Virus record (IMG/VR): IMGVR_UViG_3300029309_000149
Coordinates: 1 to 34,318 of that record
Origin: a virus
DNA: 34,318 nucleotides
Direction: 5' to 3' (one strand)
The stretch's first letter is position 1. Each line of letters begins with the position of its first letter. A program made the translations under genes and the position numbers. The notes beneath the pieces were generated by a model. It worked only from the letters and a program-made list of their open reading frames with translations. It had not been told where the DNA came from and ran no database searches. Shown one piece after another: positions 19,795-28,642 of the stretch.

Positions 19795-19802
19795 GATAAT
19801 AT
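19780..19802. promoter_or_regulatory. 23-bp dyad over the -10 box, candidate operator
   Basis: ATATTATCTT (19780-19789) and AAGATAATAT (19793-19802) are perfect inverted repeats round ATA. Centred on the -10 box, the dyad would let a dimeric repressor block polymerase. In RNA only its 3' end would be present, so a DNA operator is more likely than a hairpin. Confidence 0.5.
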
Positions 19803-19834
19803 ATTAACTAACGGAGTAAATAAGGAGAGGCTTA

Positions 19835-20101
19835 ATGCTAAAAAAACAAATTTTTAAAGGTCTTGAGTTTATAACTAGCAAAGCAGGTTTAACAACCATT
19901 AATAAAGGTGGTAAAAGAGTAGCCACAATAACTAAAGCAGTAAAACAAAAAGATGCTGTTTTAAGGTCTTATGATAAAAAAACTTTTACTAGCACACATT
20001 CATTCGGCAGAAAAAGAAAAAAACCAGTAGAACGAAAAGTTAAAGATTTTAAAAATTATTCAGAAGCTAAAAAAGAAGCATTAAAAATATGGGGAGCATA
20101 A
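19835..20101 (+). CDS. Hypothetical basic protein (88 aa)
   Basis: AAGGAG lies seven to eight bases before the ATG. The product is Lys/Arg-rich (FGRKRKKPVERKVKDFKNYS) and ends with an EAKKEALKIWG helix. It is the only gene between a strong promoter with an operator-like dyad and a strong terminator, so it is a separately controlled unit. A DNA-binding or host-takeover role is possible. No family recognised. Confidence 0.65.
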   Translation: MLKKQIFKGLEFITSKAGLTTINKGGKRVATITKAVKQKDAVLRSYDKKTFTSTHSFGRKRKKPVERKVKDFKNYSEAKKEALKIWGA

Positions 20102-20139
20102 CAAAGCGACCAACGAAAATTAAATATATAATAATAATT

Positions 20140-20166
20140 AAGGGGCTATTTATTAGCCCTTTTTTT
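20140..20166 (+). terminator. Rho-independent terminator after the 88-aa gene
   Basis: AAGGGGCT (20140-20147), a seven-base loop and AGCCC plus a T-run to 20166. The stem is eight pairs including one G-U and two A-T pairs with the T-run. Typical intrinsic terminator reading rightward. Confidence 0.8.
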
Positions 20167-20185
20167 ATGCAATAAAATAATTATA

Positions 20186-20213
20186 TTGATTAAATAAATA
20201 AATCGACTATTAA
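20186..20213 (+). promoter_or_regulatory. Weak possible promoter before the AT-hook gene
   Basis: TTGATT (20186-20191), 16 bases, TATTAA (20208-20213). A promoter is needed here because a terminator lies just upstream, but in such AT-rich DNA this match is weak. Confidence 0.3.
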
Positions 20214-20251
20214 TTATATCAATAGCTTATGAATATTTAAAAGGTGAAAAC

Positions 20252-20653
20252 ATGGCAGAACCAGACAGCGCAACGCCAAAAATAGAAAATGTGGCGGTTA
20301 AAAAAAAGCGGGGGCGTCCAGTTGGCTCAAAAAACCAAATAAATCCATTTAAAAGAAAGGCCGAGGAAATTTTAAGAAGGTCGTTAACTCATAGCCTTGA
20401 TACGTTAGCTAATAGAAAGAATAATAATCTTGAGGATATGATAATTGAAGCATTAGATAAAGATATATTGAATATTAATAAATTAGCTTTCCTATTCCCT
20501 AAAGAAGATACGTTAAAATTAACAGCTTCTGATACGTTTACTGGTGCATTAAATGACGTAGCTAATAGAATAAAAGATTATAAAAGCACCCCCATAAAGG
20601 AAGCTGACGTTGTTACAATAGATAATAATGCTAAGGATATAGAGAGCGACTAA
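20252..20653 (+). CDS. AT-hook protein, probable terminase small subunit (133 aa)
   Basis: AAAGG precedes the ATG. The N-terminus holds a basic AT-hook, KKKRGRPVGSKN (about 18-29), which binds the minor groove of AT-rich DNA. The rest is helical (RKAEEILRRSLTHSLDTLANR, then IIEALDKDILNINKLAFLFP), with an acidic tail. Position just upstream of terL, size, and a DNA-binding N-terminus plus helical body fit a small terminase that recognises the packaging site. No direct family motif is seen, so this rests on context. Confidence 0.5.
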   Translation: MAEPDSATPKIENVAVKKKRGRPVGSKNQINPFKRKAEEILRRSLTHSLDTLANRKNNNLEDMIIEALDKDILNINKLAFLFPKEDTLKLTASDTFTGALNDVANRIKDYKSTPIKEADVVTIDNNAKDIESD

Positions 20654-20760
20654 AAACCCCCCCCTTTTTTACTGCCGACCCCTCTACCTGTATATATGTA
20701 TACCCCCCTCTCAAAAAAAAATTCCATATATGGTGCTGCTAAAAAAAATTTTTCTATATA

Positions 20761-20789
20761 TTGACAAGTGCTGAGAAATCACGAACAAT
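20761..20789 (+). promoter_or_regulatory. Possible promoter ahead of the terL leader
   Basis: Perfect TTGACA (20761-20766), 17-base spacer, AACAAT (20784-20789). The -10 box is two bases from TATAAT. The start would be near 20796, leaving a leader of about 125 bases that ends in the terminator at 20884-20923. Confidence 0.5.
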
Positions 20790-20883
20790 GCAACCATATG
20801 AAATAATTATGTTGTTAGTAATAACTATTCTCCCCCAAATACATAAATAGTTCGTAAAAAATTATTTCATTACTGAAAAGGGA

Positions 20884-20923
20884 GGGTACGTTTTGTTCCA
20901 TTTTTTCTCGTACCCTTTTTTTT
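20884..20923 (+). terminator. Strong terminator 11 bases before terL
   Basis: GGGTACG (20884-20890) pairs with CGTACCC (20909-20915) over an 18-base loop, followed by eight T. The upstream AAGGGAGG and the T-run may lengthen the stem. It should stop rightward transcription right before the late block unless read-through or antitermination occurs. Confidence 0.8.
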
Positions 20924-20934
20924 AAAGAGATATA

Positions 20935-22338
20935 ATGAGCAAAGAACAATTATCCGATATATTAGCAGAATTAGCTTTAGACCCAGTTATGTTTGTTGAA
21001 ACTATGCTACAGGTAAAACCTGAGAAATGGCAAAAAAAATTTCTACAAAATGTTATGGAAAACCCAAGATGTGCCGTTAAATCAGGACATGGAGTAGGTA
21101 AAACAGCAGTTTTATCATGGTTAATATTATGGTGGGTATTTACACGACACCCTTGTAAGGTTGTCTGCACAGCCAATACTGCTCATCAATTATCAGATGT
21201 TTTGTGGGCTGAAGCACAAAAATGGGCAAGACGTTTGCCTGAGAGCTTTTATTCACAAATGGACGTAAAGTCTGATAAAATAAATATAGCAGGTTCAACA
21301 GACTCGTATGCTGTAGCTCGTGTATCTCGTAGAGAAAACCCAGAGGCCTTACAAGGTTTCCATTCTGAAAACCTTTTATTTATTATTGATGAGGCATCAG
21401 GGGTAGATGACAAGATATTTGAGGTAGGTGAAGGCTCATTATCAACACCAGATGCTAAAGTTGTTATGACTGGTAATCCTACTCGTACATCAGGTTATTT
21501 TTTTAATGCGTTTCATGCAATGCGAGATCGTTGGACAAAAATGACTGTTAGTTGTGCTGACTCATCACAGGTATCAAAAGAATTTATTGAAGATATGAAT
21601 TTAAAATATGGCACTGACTCAAACGTATATAGAGTTAGGGTACTTGGTGAGTTTCCAAAAGCAGAAGATGACACTGTTATACCGCTTTATATGGTAGAAA
21701 GTTCTATAGATAGAGATATTGGCGTTGACCCTTATGAACCTGTTGTTTGGGGCTTAGATGTTGCTAATTTTGGCTCTGATAGAACAGCATTGTGTAAAAG
21801 ACGTGGTGCTGAGTTAATAGAGCCTGTACGTACATGGCAAGGTAAAGACCTAATGGAAACAGTAGGTATTGTTATGAACGAGTACGAAATGTGTAATTAT
21901 AAAGATAAACCAACAGATATTATGGTAGATAGTATAGGTATAGGTTCTGGAGTAGCGTCAAGGCTTACCGAATTAGATTTACCTGCCAGACCCATACAAG
22001 TTTCTGAAAGTCCTGCTCTTAAAAACAAATATATGCGATTGCGAGATGAGTTGTGGTTTAGAGCAAGAGAGTGGTTTGAGGGGCGTGATGTACGTATTAT
22101 GCAAGATGATAAATTAATAGAAGAACTTATAGCTCCTCGTTTTAAATTTACATCAAATGGTAAAATAAAAGTAGAAGCTAAAGATGAGTTTAAAAAAAGA
22201 CTAGGTGGTCGTAGTTGTGACTTAGCTGATGCTTTTTGCCTTACTTTTGCACAACAAGCATTTACAGCTTCTGCTCGTGGAGGTAATAGGCATTGGAATC
22301 AACCAATAGATTATAAGGACAGCTCATGGATTACTTAG
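20935..22338 (+). CDS. terL: Terminase large subunit (467 aa)
   Basis: The ATPase half has Walker A SGHGVGKT (50-57), Walker B LLFIIDE (147-153) and the coupling motif TGNP (179-182). The nuclease half has Asp275 (WGLDVANFG), Asp332 (IMVDSIGIG) and Asp429/Asp432 (CDLADAF), the RNase-H-like acidic triad. The length is normal. It packages DNA into proheads by ATP-driven translocation and makes the terminal cuts. It opens the rightward late block and overlaps the next gene by 13 bases. The ribosome site is weak (GAGA), and a terminator lies only 11 bases before the ATG. Confidence 0.95.
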   Translation: MSKEQLSDILAELALDPVMFVETMLQVKPEKWQKKFLQNVMENPRCAVKSGHGVGKTAVLSWLILWWVFTRHPCKVVCTANTAHQLSDVLWAEAQKWARRLPESFYSQMDVKSDKINIAGSTDSYAVARVSRRENPEALQGFHSENLLFIIDEASGVDDKIFEVGEGSLSTPDAKVVMTGNPTRTSGYFFNAFHAMRDRWTKMTVSCADSSQVSKEFIEDMNLKYGTDSNVYRVRVLGEFPKAEDDTVIPLYMVESSIDRDIGVDPYEPVVWGLDVANFGSDRTALCKRRGAELIEPVRTWQGKDLMETVGIVMNEYEMCNYKDKPTDIMVDSIGIGSGVASRLTELDLPARPIQVSESPALKNKYMRLRDELWFRAREWFEGRDVRIMQDDKLIEELIAPRFKFTSNGKIKVEAKDEFKKRLGGRSCDLADAFCLTFAQQAFTASARGGNRHWNQPIDYKDSSWIT

Positions 22339-22589
22339 ACCAATTAGAGATTATGTTTTCAGAAGAAAAAGAATATGCCGCTGAAAACCCTGTAACTCAT
22401 GCTATTTTTGTAAGTATGGTTGAAAATTTACAATCTATTAATGAAGCTGGTATTGATTGGGAAACAATTTGCCATATTACATTAGCTTCTGCTGCTTATT
22501 GTTTTTTTAAAACTGGCGGCACAGCAGAAGATTTTATAAACAAACTTTCAAATGTAAATATAACACCAGACAACATAGACATAAATTAG
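22326..22589 (+). CDS. Hypothetical protein between terL and portal (87 aa)
   Basis: Starts 13 bases inside terL. Acidic and helical; begins MDYLDQLEIMFSEEKEY and has ASAAYCFFKTGGTAEDFINK in its second half. No TM of full length. Its conserved spot suggests a packaging or head accessory; not identified. Confidence 0.62.
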   Translation: MDYLDQLEIMFSEEKEYAAENPVTHAIFVSMVENLQSINEAGIDWETICHITLASAAYCFFKTGGTAEDFINKLSNVNITPDNIDIN

Positions 22590-22598
22590 GAGGAAAAT

Positions 22599-22712
22599 AT
22601 GGATAAAATTGAAGAAATAATTGATTATGTAAAAAATCATTCGTGGGATTATATTGATGCTGTATCAGGCGGTATTATTGCAATTCTTTTATTAATTATA
22701 ATTATAGGGTAA
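22599..22712 (+). CDS. Small single-TM protein (37 aa)
   Basis: TTAGGAGG is a strong ribosome site seven bases upstream. The N-terminal 20 residues are acidic/amphipathic; residues 21-37 (AVSGGIIAILLLIIIIG) form a TM that ends at the C-terminus. Part of the terL-portal run. A membrane role in head assembly or lysis timing is possible. Confidence 0.6.
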   Translation: MDKIEEIIDYVKNHSWDYIDAVSGGIIAILLLIIIIG

Positions 22713-22716
22713 TATT

Positions 22717-22821
22717 ATGCAAAAAAGTCAAATATTAGAGATGGAAAAAACAGCTAAGAAAACAGCTAAAAAAACACAAAAAACTACCGAAAAAAAGAAA
22801 ACTACTAAAAAAGGTAAGTAA
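22717..22821 (+). CDS. Tiny Lys/Thr-rich protein (34 aa)
   Basis: Repeats of KTAKKTAKKTQKTT make up most of the protein, much like an H1-type histone tail. It overlaps the portal start by one base (TAATG). No ribosome site of note. Polycationic; may bind DNA. Coding support comes from its exact fit between neighbours. Confidence 0.5.
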   Translation: MQKSQILEMEKTAKKTAKKTQKTTEKKKTTKKGK

Positions 22822-24827
22822 TGGACGATTTACAATTTAATGCCTTATTGCGTAATGAAATAGAAAACGCATTAGGGTATTATGACTCAGAATACAGTAC
22901 AGATCGTGTTACTCTCATGGATTATTACATGGGAGAAGAATATGGTAACGAGCAAGAAGGTCGCTCTCAAGTTGTTACAACAGAAGTTGCCGACACTATT
23001 GAGTTCATCATGCCTAGCCTTATGCGTATGTTTACGCAAACAGATGAATTTGTTAAGTTTATGCCACGTCAACCTGAAGATGTTGAAGGTGCTAAACAAG
23101 CAACATCATACGCAAATTACGTTCTAAACTGTCAAAATAATGGTTTTGTTGTTTTACATAACTTTTTTAAAGATGCTTTGTTACAAAAATTAGGCGTTGT
23201 AAAAGTGTATTATGACGAAACAGAAGATATGACAGAAGAAGAATATACTGGTTTATCTGATGACGAGCTAACATTATTGTTACAAGACCCTGCTGTAGAG
23301 ATAGTATCACAAAATACAGAAGAAAGCGGAGAAGAAGGCGTTGATGAAATGGGTATGCCTTTTTCAGATTATTCTGTAAAGCATGATGTTGTTATAAAAC
23401 GCATGTCTTATGGTGGTATGATTAAAGTTGATAACATTCCGCCAGAAGAATTTTTAGTATCAAAAAGGTCGTCATCACTAGAAGATGCTGACTTTGTTGC
23501 ACATAGAACAACAATGAAAGTAAGTGACCTTATACAGATGGGTTATGATAGAGAACTTGTTGAAAAATATGCAGGATATACAGAATTAGATACAACATCT
23601 GAAGTGCAAAATCGTTTTCAAGATGTAGAAACAACTGGTGAAACAGACTCAAGTGATATGTCTATGCGAGATGTTTTAGTTGTCGAAGCCTATATAAAAG
23701 CTGATTATGATGATGATGGTATTGCTGAATTACGCAGAGTTGTTACATTAGGACAAGGTTTTGAGATTGTAGAAAACGATACATTTGACCACATACCTTT
23801 TGCTTGTTTATCACCAATACTAATGCCACATAGATTAATCGGTAGAAGTATTGCAGAGCTTATTATGGATTTACAACTAATTAAATCTACTGTCCTGCGT
23901 CAGTTATTAGATAATATATATCTAACAAATAATGCTCGTGTAGCTGCTGTAGAAGGTCAAGTAAATCTTGACGATTTATTAAACTCAAGAGCTGGTGGTA
24001 TTGTTCGTATGCGTCAAGCAAATGCAGTGCAAGTATTACAGCCCCCTATGGTTGGTCAAAATGCTTTTAGTTTATTACAGTATTTAGACGAAATAAAAGA
24101 ACAACGCACTGGTTTATCAAAAGCCTCTATGGGCCTTGATGCAGATGCACTACAAAGTACAACAGCTACCGCAGTTGCTGCACAAATGAGTGCTGCCCAA
24201 GGTAAAGTTGAAATGATTGCAAGAGTGTTTGCAGAAACAGGCGTAAAACAACTATTTAGACTTGTGCTTACATTATGCTTACATCATGGCAAAAAAGAAC
24301 AAATGATACGTCTTAACAATAAATTTGTACCAATAGACCCTTCTAATTGGAAACATGAGTATGATTTATCTGTTAATGTAGGGCTAGGCTCTGGTCAAAC
24401 CAACGAAAAAATGGCGTTTCTTGCACAAATGGCACAGAAACAAGAACAAATATTATTGCAAACAGGTGTAGATAATCCGTTGGTAAGTTTACAACAATAT
24501 AGGAACACACTTGCCGAACTAGCAAATATGGCAGGTTTTAAAGATGCTTCAAGATTCTTTAAAAATCCAGAAGATACACCACCACAACCACAACAACCTC
24601 CGCCTCCTAGTGAAGCTGAGATGAAGATGCAGTTTGAACAACAAAAATTTCAAGCTGAATTAGAGTTACAAAAAGCTAAACAAGATGCAGAACTTGCGTT
24701 AAAACGTGAAGAACTGCAAATGAAAATGCAAATACGTCAAGAAGAACTACGTTATGAAGCACAGTTAAGAGGTTTTGAACAACAAGTTGGCGGTAAGCCA
24801 TCTACTAATTTACCGAGAGTTGAGTAA
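22821..24827 (+). CDS. Portal protein, P22-like (668 aa)
   Basis: Begins with DYYMGEEYGNEQEGRSQVVT and VADTIEFIMPSLMRMF, the usual N-terminal signature of P22-type portals, then the acidic middle, IPFACLSPILMPHRLIGRSI, and QTNEKMAFLAQMAQKQEQ. Residues 587-596 are Pro/Gln-rich, and 598-655 form a long Gln/Glu/Lys coiled coil, likely the internal barrel. Twelve copies would form the channel at one capsid vertex, docking TerL during packaging and the adaptor later. Size fits. Overlaps the 817-aa gene by one base. Confidence 0.9.
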   Translation: MDDLQFNALLRNEIENALGYYDSEYSTDRVTLMDYYMGEEYGNEQEGRSQVVTTEVADTIEFIMPSLMRMFTQTDEFVKFMPRQPEDVEGAKQATSYANYVLNCQNNGFVVLHNFFKDALLQKLGVVKVYYDETEDMTEEEYTGLSDDELTLLLQDPAVEIVSQNTEESGEEGVDEMGMPFSDYSVKHDVVIKRMSYGGMIKVDNIPPEEFLVSKRSSSLEDADFVAHRTTMKVSDLIQMGYDRELVEKYAGYTELDTTSEVQNRFQDVETTGETDSSDMSMRDVLVVEAYIKADYDDDGIAELRRVVTLGQGFEIVENDTFDHIPFACLSPILMPHRLIGRSIAELIMDLQLIKSTVLRQLLDNIYLTNNARVAAVEGQVNLDDLLNSRAGGIVRMRQANAVQVLQPPMVGQNAFSLLQYLDEIKEQRTGLSKASMGLDADALQSTTATAVAAQMSAAQGKVEMIARVFAETGVKQLFRLVLTLCLHHGKKEQMIRLNNKFVPIDPSNWKHEYDLSVNVGLGSGQTNEKMAFLAQMAQKQEQILLQTGVDNPLVSLQQYRNTLAELANMAGFKDASRFFKNPEDTPPQPQQPPPPSEAEMKMQFEQQKFQAELELQKAKQDAELALKREELQMKMQIRQEELRYEAQLRGFEQQVGGKPSTNLPRVE

Positions 24828-27280
24828 TGTCAAATTTAGATGACCAAACATTAGAAATACTTGCTGGTTTAAATGCTGCACAACCATTAACACAGCAAGT
24901 AGATTACTCAGGGTTTATGAGTGATTTTCAACCTGTTTTAAATGATCCTAACTACTTTGTGCCACAACAAGGTTTATTACAAAATACACCTGTATTAAAT
25001 ACATTGTCAGATTTAGATGTTATGCAACAAAGACCACAATCTTTGTTAAATATGATTGACCAATACCCAACACTTGAAAGTGACTTTCAGCGAAGTTTTG
25101 CAGTAAGTCCTGACACATTTAATATGAATGTTTATCAACCATTACCTTATGACCCTGCTTTTTGGGAGTCTTTTGTTAATCAGGGTGATGGTACAGGTAG
25201 TGATGGCATTGATTTAACAGGTTTAGGTACTGCTGGTTTAGTTGGTGCAGGTGCAACAAGTTTACTTGGTGGTGGTGATGATGATGATGATGATAATGAT
25301 GATGATGATAATGGTGATAATGGTGATGGAAGTAATGGTTCAGGTGGTGAAGGAACAGCAACAACTATCATAAGTTCTGGAACTGATAATGGCAATAGTG
25401 TTGATAATACAGAACTTGACATTAAAGATGGCACTACAGTTGGTGGTGTAGATAATACAGGTAGCACTACATTACTTGGAGGCTCTAATGATGATGATAT
25501 TGATGGTTCTACTAATGATAATACTATAATTAAAGATGACATTACAGTTGGAGGTGGTGGTTCAACTATTAATGGTACAGGTAGTAATACTGTTATAAAT
25601 ACAATAAATTCTGGAAGTAGTGGTGATAATGCTGATGGAAACACAAACCTTGATACAAAAGATAATACAACGACAACTGTTGATGGTTCAGGATATATAA
25701 CACAAGATGATGCAAATAATATTATTCAATCATTAATTGACTCAAACGATATATCATTAACTGATGCTGCTTCTTTAATAGATACAATAAATAATACAAG
25801 CGTTGCTTTTGGACCAGCTCTTGTAAGTGGTTTAACTCAAATAAAAGGCAGTTCTACAACTGCAAATAATTTAATTACTAAAGCACAGACAGGTGTTGGT
25901 AGTTCACTAACAAATTCTTTATCTAATACTTCACTGGCAAATTCTCAATTTGGTGTTCTTGATAGTGTAATAGGTTCATCAAATGCTGTAAATTTAGATG
26001 GTACTCTAGTTGCATTAGATGGTAAATTATCAGGATTATCTCCTACAGGTATTAGCAGTTCAGGTGCAAGTTCTTTTGGTTCATATTTTGATGAAGCAAC
26101 AGGTGAATATTTTACACAAATTTTAGATGGTAATAATAATCTTGTTTGGACAAAAGAAGTAGGCACTTTATCAATAGATGCTGATGGAAATTTAACCAAT
26201 ACAGGTGTCCAAATAGTAGATGACCCAAGAGGATTATTTGATAGAATAAGTAGTGGAATTAGCGATTTTATGAATAATCCTCTTAATGAAGGTTTAGGCA
26301 AGGCTGGTTCAGCATTAAATAAGGCTACAAGTCTTACAGGTGCAGAGGCATTATCTTTAGGTGGTGGTATTTTATCAGGTTTAGATGCAATAGAAGATGG
26401 CAATCTTTCTAATGTGTTTAACACTGCCGCAGGTATCTCTGGTTCAGGTCTTTTAGGTGGAACAGCCTTTGTACCAGCAACAGCAACAACACCTGCAGTA
26501 GCTGGAAGTGGTGCTTTAGGTTTTGCTACTAATCCTGCAACAGCAATAATTGGAACAATTTTAACTATAGCACAACAATTAGCACCTGACCCAAGTAGTA
26601 AAGCTGCTTGGGGTGCTTTTGATTACAATTCATCAAATAATACTGAGTTTGGCATGGCAGGTGATAAATTTAAACAAGGTCATGTTGATACAGCATCAGC
26701 AATATCACAAGGGGTTGGTACAGCAGTTAATACTATTGCAGAAGGATATGGTTTAAATGTTGAGGGTGACCATTTAGTAGGTTTTGGCAGAGGTAATCCA
26801 TTAAGTTTAACTTTTGGAGATACTAACGAAGAACAAACAAATACAAATAGATTAGATTATAACCCTGAAACTGGCGATATTATTAATAGTAATGATGATA
26901 TTACTAAATTTTATTATACAGGCAGAGATGGTAATGATGGTTCTGCTCTTGTAAGTAATGTTATTAGAGGAACAAATCTATTATCATTAAAAGCATTAGC
27001 TAATGATGAAGATACTATTAACATGAAAGATTTTAGAGTACCTGCACTTTCTGAAAATGATGCAAAAAATCAATATTTGTCAATGGGCTTAGATGAAAAT
27101 GCAGCAAATATGCTTACATCTACATCACAACAAGCAAATACTGAAACAGCTATTTTGTTAGGTAGTTTGTTAATACCTAATACAACTAATGAAAATTTAT
27201 TCTTAACAGATGCAGAAAAAACAAGTTTATTAGAAAAAGGTTATACAGAAGAACAGCTTAATGAAATACTGTATGGATAA
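24827..27280 (+). CDS. Large Asp/Gly-rich protein of the head module (817 aa)
   Basis: Starts in the portal stop (TAATG). Residues 1-120 are mixed; about 147-170 is an Asp/Asn/Gly run coded by GAT repeats; to about 285 it is Gly/Ser/Thr/Asp-rich and repetitive (VGGVDNTGSTTLLGG types). About 470-590 has Gly/Ala-rich amphipathic stretches like ejection proteins. The C-terminal 200 residues look folded. Such a protein between portal and scaffold may be an internal virion protein. No family recognised. Confidence 0.6.
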   Translation: MSNLDDQTLEILAGLNAAQPLTQQVDYSGFMSDFQPVLNDPNYFVPQQGLLQNTPVLNTLSDLDVMQQRPQSLLNMIDQYPTLESDFQRSFAVSPDTFNMNVYQPLPYDPAFWESFVNQGDGTGSDGIDLTGLGTAGLVGAGATSLLGGGDDDDDDNDDDDNGDNGDGSNGSGGEGTATTIISSGTDNGNSVDNTELDIKDGTTVGGVDNTGSTTLLGGSNDDDIDGSTNDNTIIKDDITVGGGGSTINGTGSNTVINTINSGSSGDNADGNTNLDTKDNTTTTVDGSGYITQDDANNIIQSLIDSNDISLTDAASLIDTINNTSVAFGPALVSGLTQIKGSSTTANNLITKAQTGVGSSLTNSLSNTSLANSQFGVLDSVIGSSNAVNLDGTLVALDGKLSGLSPTGISSSGASSFGSYFDEATGEYFTQILDGNNNLVWTKEVGTLSIDADGNLTNTGVQIVDDPRGLFDRISSGISDFMNNPLNEGLGKAGSALNKATSLTGAEALSLGGGILSGLDAIEDGNLSNVFNTAAGISGSGLLGGTAFVPATATTPAVAGSGALGFATNPATAIIGTILTIAQQLAPDPSSKAAWGAFDYNSSNNTEFGMAGDKFKQGHVDTASAISQGVGTAVNTIAEGYGLNVEGDHLVGFGRGNPLSLTFGDTNEEQTNTNRLDYNPETGDIINSNDDITKFYYTGRDGNDGSALVSNVIRGTNLLSLKALANDEDTINMKDFRVPALSENDAKNQYLSMGLDENAANMLTSTSQQANTETAILLGSLLIPNTTNENLFLTDAEKTSLLEKGYTEEQLNEILYG
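25269..25329 (+). repeat. GAT/GGT trinucleotide microsatellite
   Basis: A near-perfect run of GAT codons broken by AAT and GGT encodes GGGDDDDDDNDDDDNGDNGDG. Being in steps of three, slippage would change the Asp number without a frameshift. It is the longest simple repeat in the window. Confidence 0.85.
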
Positions 27281-27296
27281 TTAAAAAGGGGAAAAA

Positions 27297-27554
27297 ATGG
27301 AAAACGAAGGTAAATTAAGACAAAATTTAGATAGAGGTGAAAAAGCACAAGCTCTATTACGAAACGAAATTCTTATCGAGACTTTTGATTTTCTTGAGAA
27401 ACAATACCATGACGCATGGGCAAATTCTTCCGTAGATCAAAACGAAGCTCGAGAAAAAATTTTTATGATGTTGCAAAACTTACAAACTGTTAAGCAACAC
27501 ATAGAAAGTGTGGTCATGACTGGCAAATTAGCCAATGACCAATTAACCAAATAA
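27297..27554 (+). CDS. Small conserved head-module protein (85 aa)
   Basis: GGGGA precedes the ATG. The pattern RGEKAQALLRNEILIETFDF ... DAWANS ... AREKIFMMLQNLQTVKQHIE ... GKLANDQL is familiar from small proteins coded before scaffold genes in podoviruses and GTA-like clusters. Entirely helical; no function established. Likely an assembly factor. Confidence 0.7.
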   Translation: MENEGKLRQNLDRGEKAQALLRNEILIETFDFLEKQYHDAWANSSVDQNEAREKIFMMLQNLQTVKQHIESVVMTGKLANDQLTK

Positions 27555-27587
27555 GACCAAGCGTGAGCAGTCAAACAGGAGAAAAAC

Positions 27588-28625
27588 ATGACAGACGACA
27601 ACCCTTCAGGGAACGAACCTATCAACATGGCGGAAGCCACAAGCCTACTTCTTGACAGGCAGGAATCAGAAGATAATCCACAACCGAATCAAGAGGCACA
27701 ACCAGAGTCAGAGGTTGAAGAAACCCCTGATGTTACAGATACAGAAGAACCAACAAGTGAAGAACCTGATGAGGCACTTGAAGCTGTTGAGGAAGATGTA
27801 TCGGAAGAATTAGATGAAGAAGAAGTATCTGAAGAAGAAGCTGAGGAATACGAGGAACAAGAATACTTTACTGTAAAAATTAATGGTGAAGAAAAAGATG
27901 TTACCCTTGATGAACTAGCTGCAGGATATTCAAGACAATCTGATTATACAAAAAAGACAACTGAGGTAGCTAGTCAAAGAAAACAAGTTGAACAGTTACA
28001 AGCAGAACTTTTACAGGAGCGTCAAGCTCTGCAACAAGGATTACAACAGTTAAACCAACAGTTGACATCACAAACATCAAACGAGCCTACAAAAGAATAT
28101 TGGGATCAGCTTTATCAAGATGACCCATTAGATTATGTAAAGCAACGTGATGATTGGCGTGACAAAAAAGATCAATTAGCACAAGTTAATGCTGCACAGC
28201 AGCAATTAGCCCAGCAACAAGCTCAAGAACAACAAGTACAGTTTCAAAAACACTTGGCTCAAGAGCAAGAAAAGTTAGTAAAAGCAATTCCTGAATGGAA
28301 AGATGCAAAAAAAGCTGAAGCTGAAAAAGCTAATATGGTAACATGGGCAAAAAGAGCAGGATTTACTGACCAAGAGTTAAATCAGGCTTCAGACCATAGA
28401 GCTATTGTTACAATGCGAAAAGCGTACTTATTTGACCAGCTTCAAAACGAGAAACCTCTTGTTAAGAAAAAAGTTAAAAAAGCACCAAAGATGACAAAAT
28501 CTGGTAAAAAACTTGTTAGTAAAAACTCCTTGAATAAAACTAAGGTTGATAAAGCCTTTAAAAAACTAAAATCAACAGGTAGCATGGATTCGGCTGTTGA
28601 TTATCTTTTACAAAAATCCACATAG
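27588..28625 (+). CDS. Scaffolding protein (345 aa)
   Basis: AGGAG precedes the ATG. Residues 20-95 are very acidic (Glu/Asp), 96-130 have the YFTVKINGEEKDVTLDEL block and YSRQSDYTKKT, 130-240 is a Gln/Glu-rich coiled coil, and the C-terminus is strongly basic (KKKVKKAPKMTKSGKK), as in scaffolds that bind the capsid through a basic tail. Directly before the capsid gene. It shapes the prohead and leaves before or during packaging. Confidence 0.82.
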   Translation: MTDDNPSGNEPINMAEATSLLLDRQESEDNPQPNQEAQPESEVEETPDVTDTEEPTSEEPDEALEAVEEDVSEELDEEEVSEEEAEEYEEQEYFTVKINGEEKDVTLDELAAGYSRQSDYTKKTTEVASQRKQVEQLQAELLQERQALQQGLQQLNQQLTSQTSNEPTKEYWDQLYQDDPLDYVKQRDDWRDKKDQLAQVNAAQQQLAQQQAQEQQVQFQKHLAQEQEKLVKAIPEWKDAKKAEAEKANMVTWAKRAGFTDQELNQASDHRAIVTMRKAYLFDQLQNEKPLVKKKVKKAPKMTKSGKKLVSKNSLNKTKVDKAFKKLKSTGSMDSAVDYLLQKST

Positions 28626-28642
28626 CCTAAAAGGAGTTAATT

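Noticed and set aside
20788-20850. 20-aa hydrophobic open frame in the terL leader
   Set aside because: No ribosome site before the ATG and it lies in a region better explained as a promoter leader; kept out of the gene list.
21249-21257. TTATTCACA inside terL as another DnaA box
   Set aside because: A degenerate box of this kind is expected about once by chance in this much AT-rich DNA, and nothing around it is promoter- or origin-like.
25180-25644. Leftward open frame of 154 aa opposite the Asp-rich gene
   Set aside because: Pro/Ser-rich shadow of GAT and GGT repeats on the other strand, with no ribosome site.
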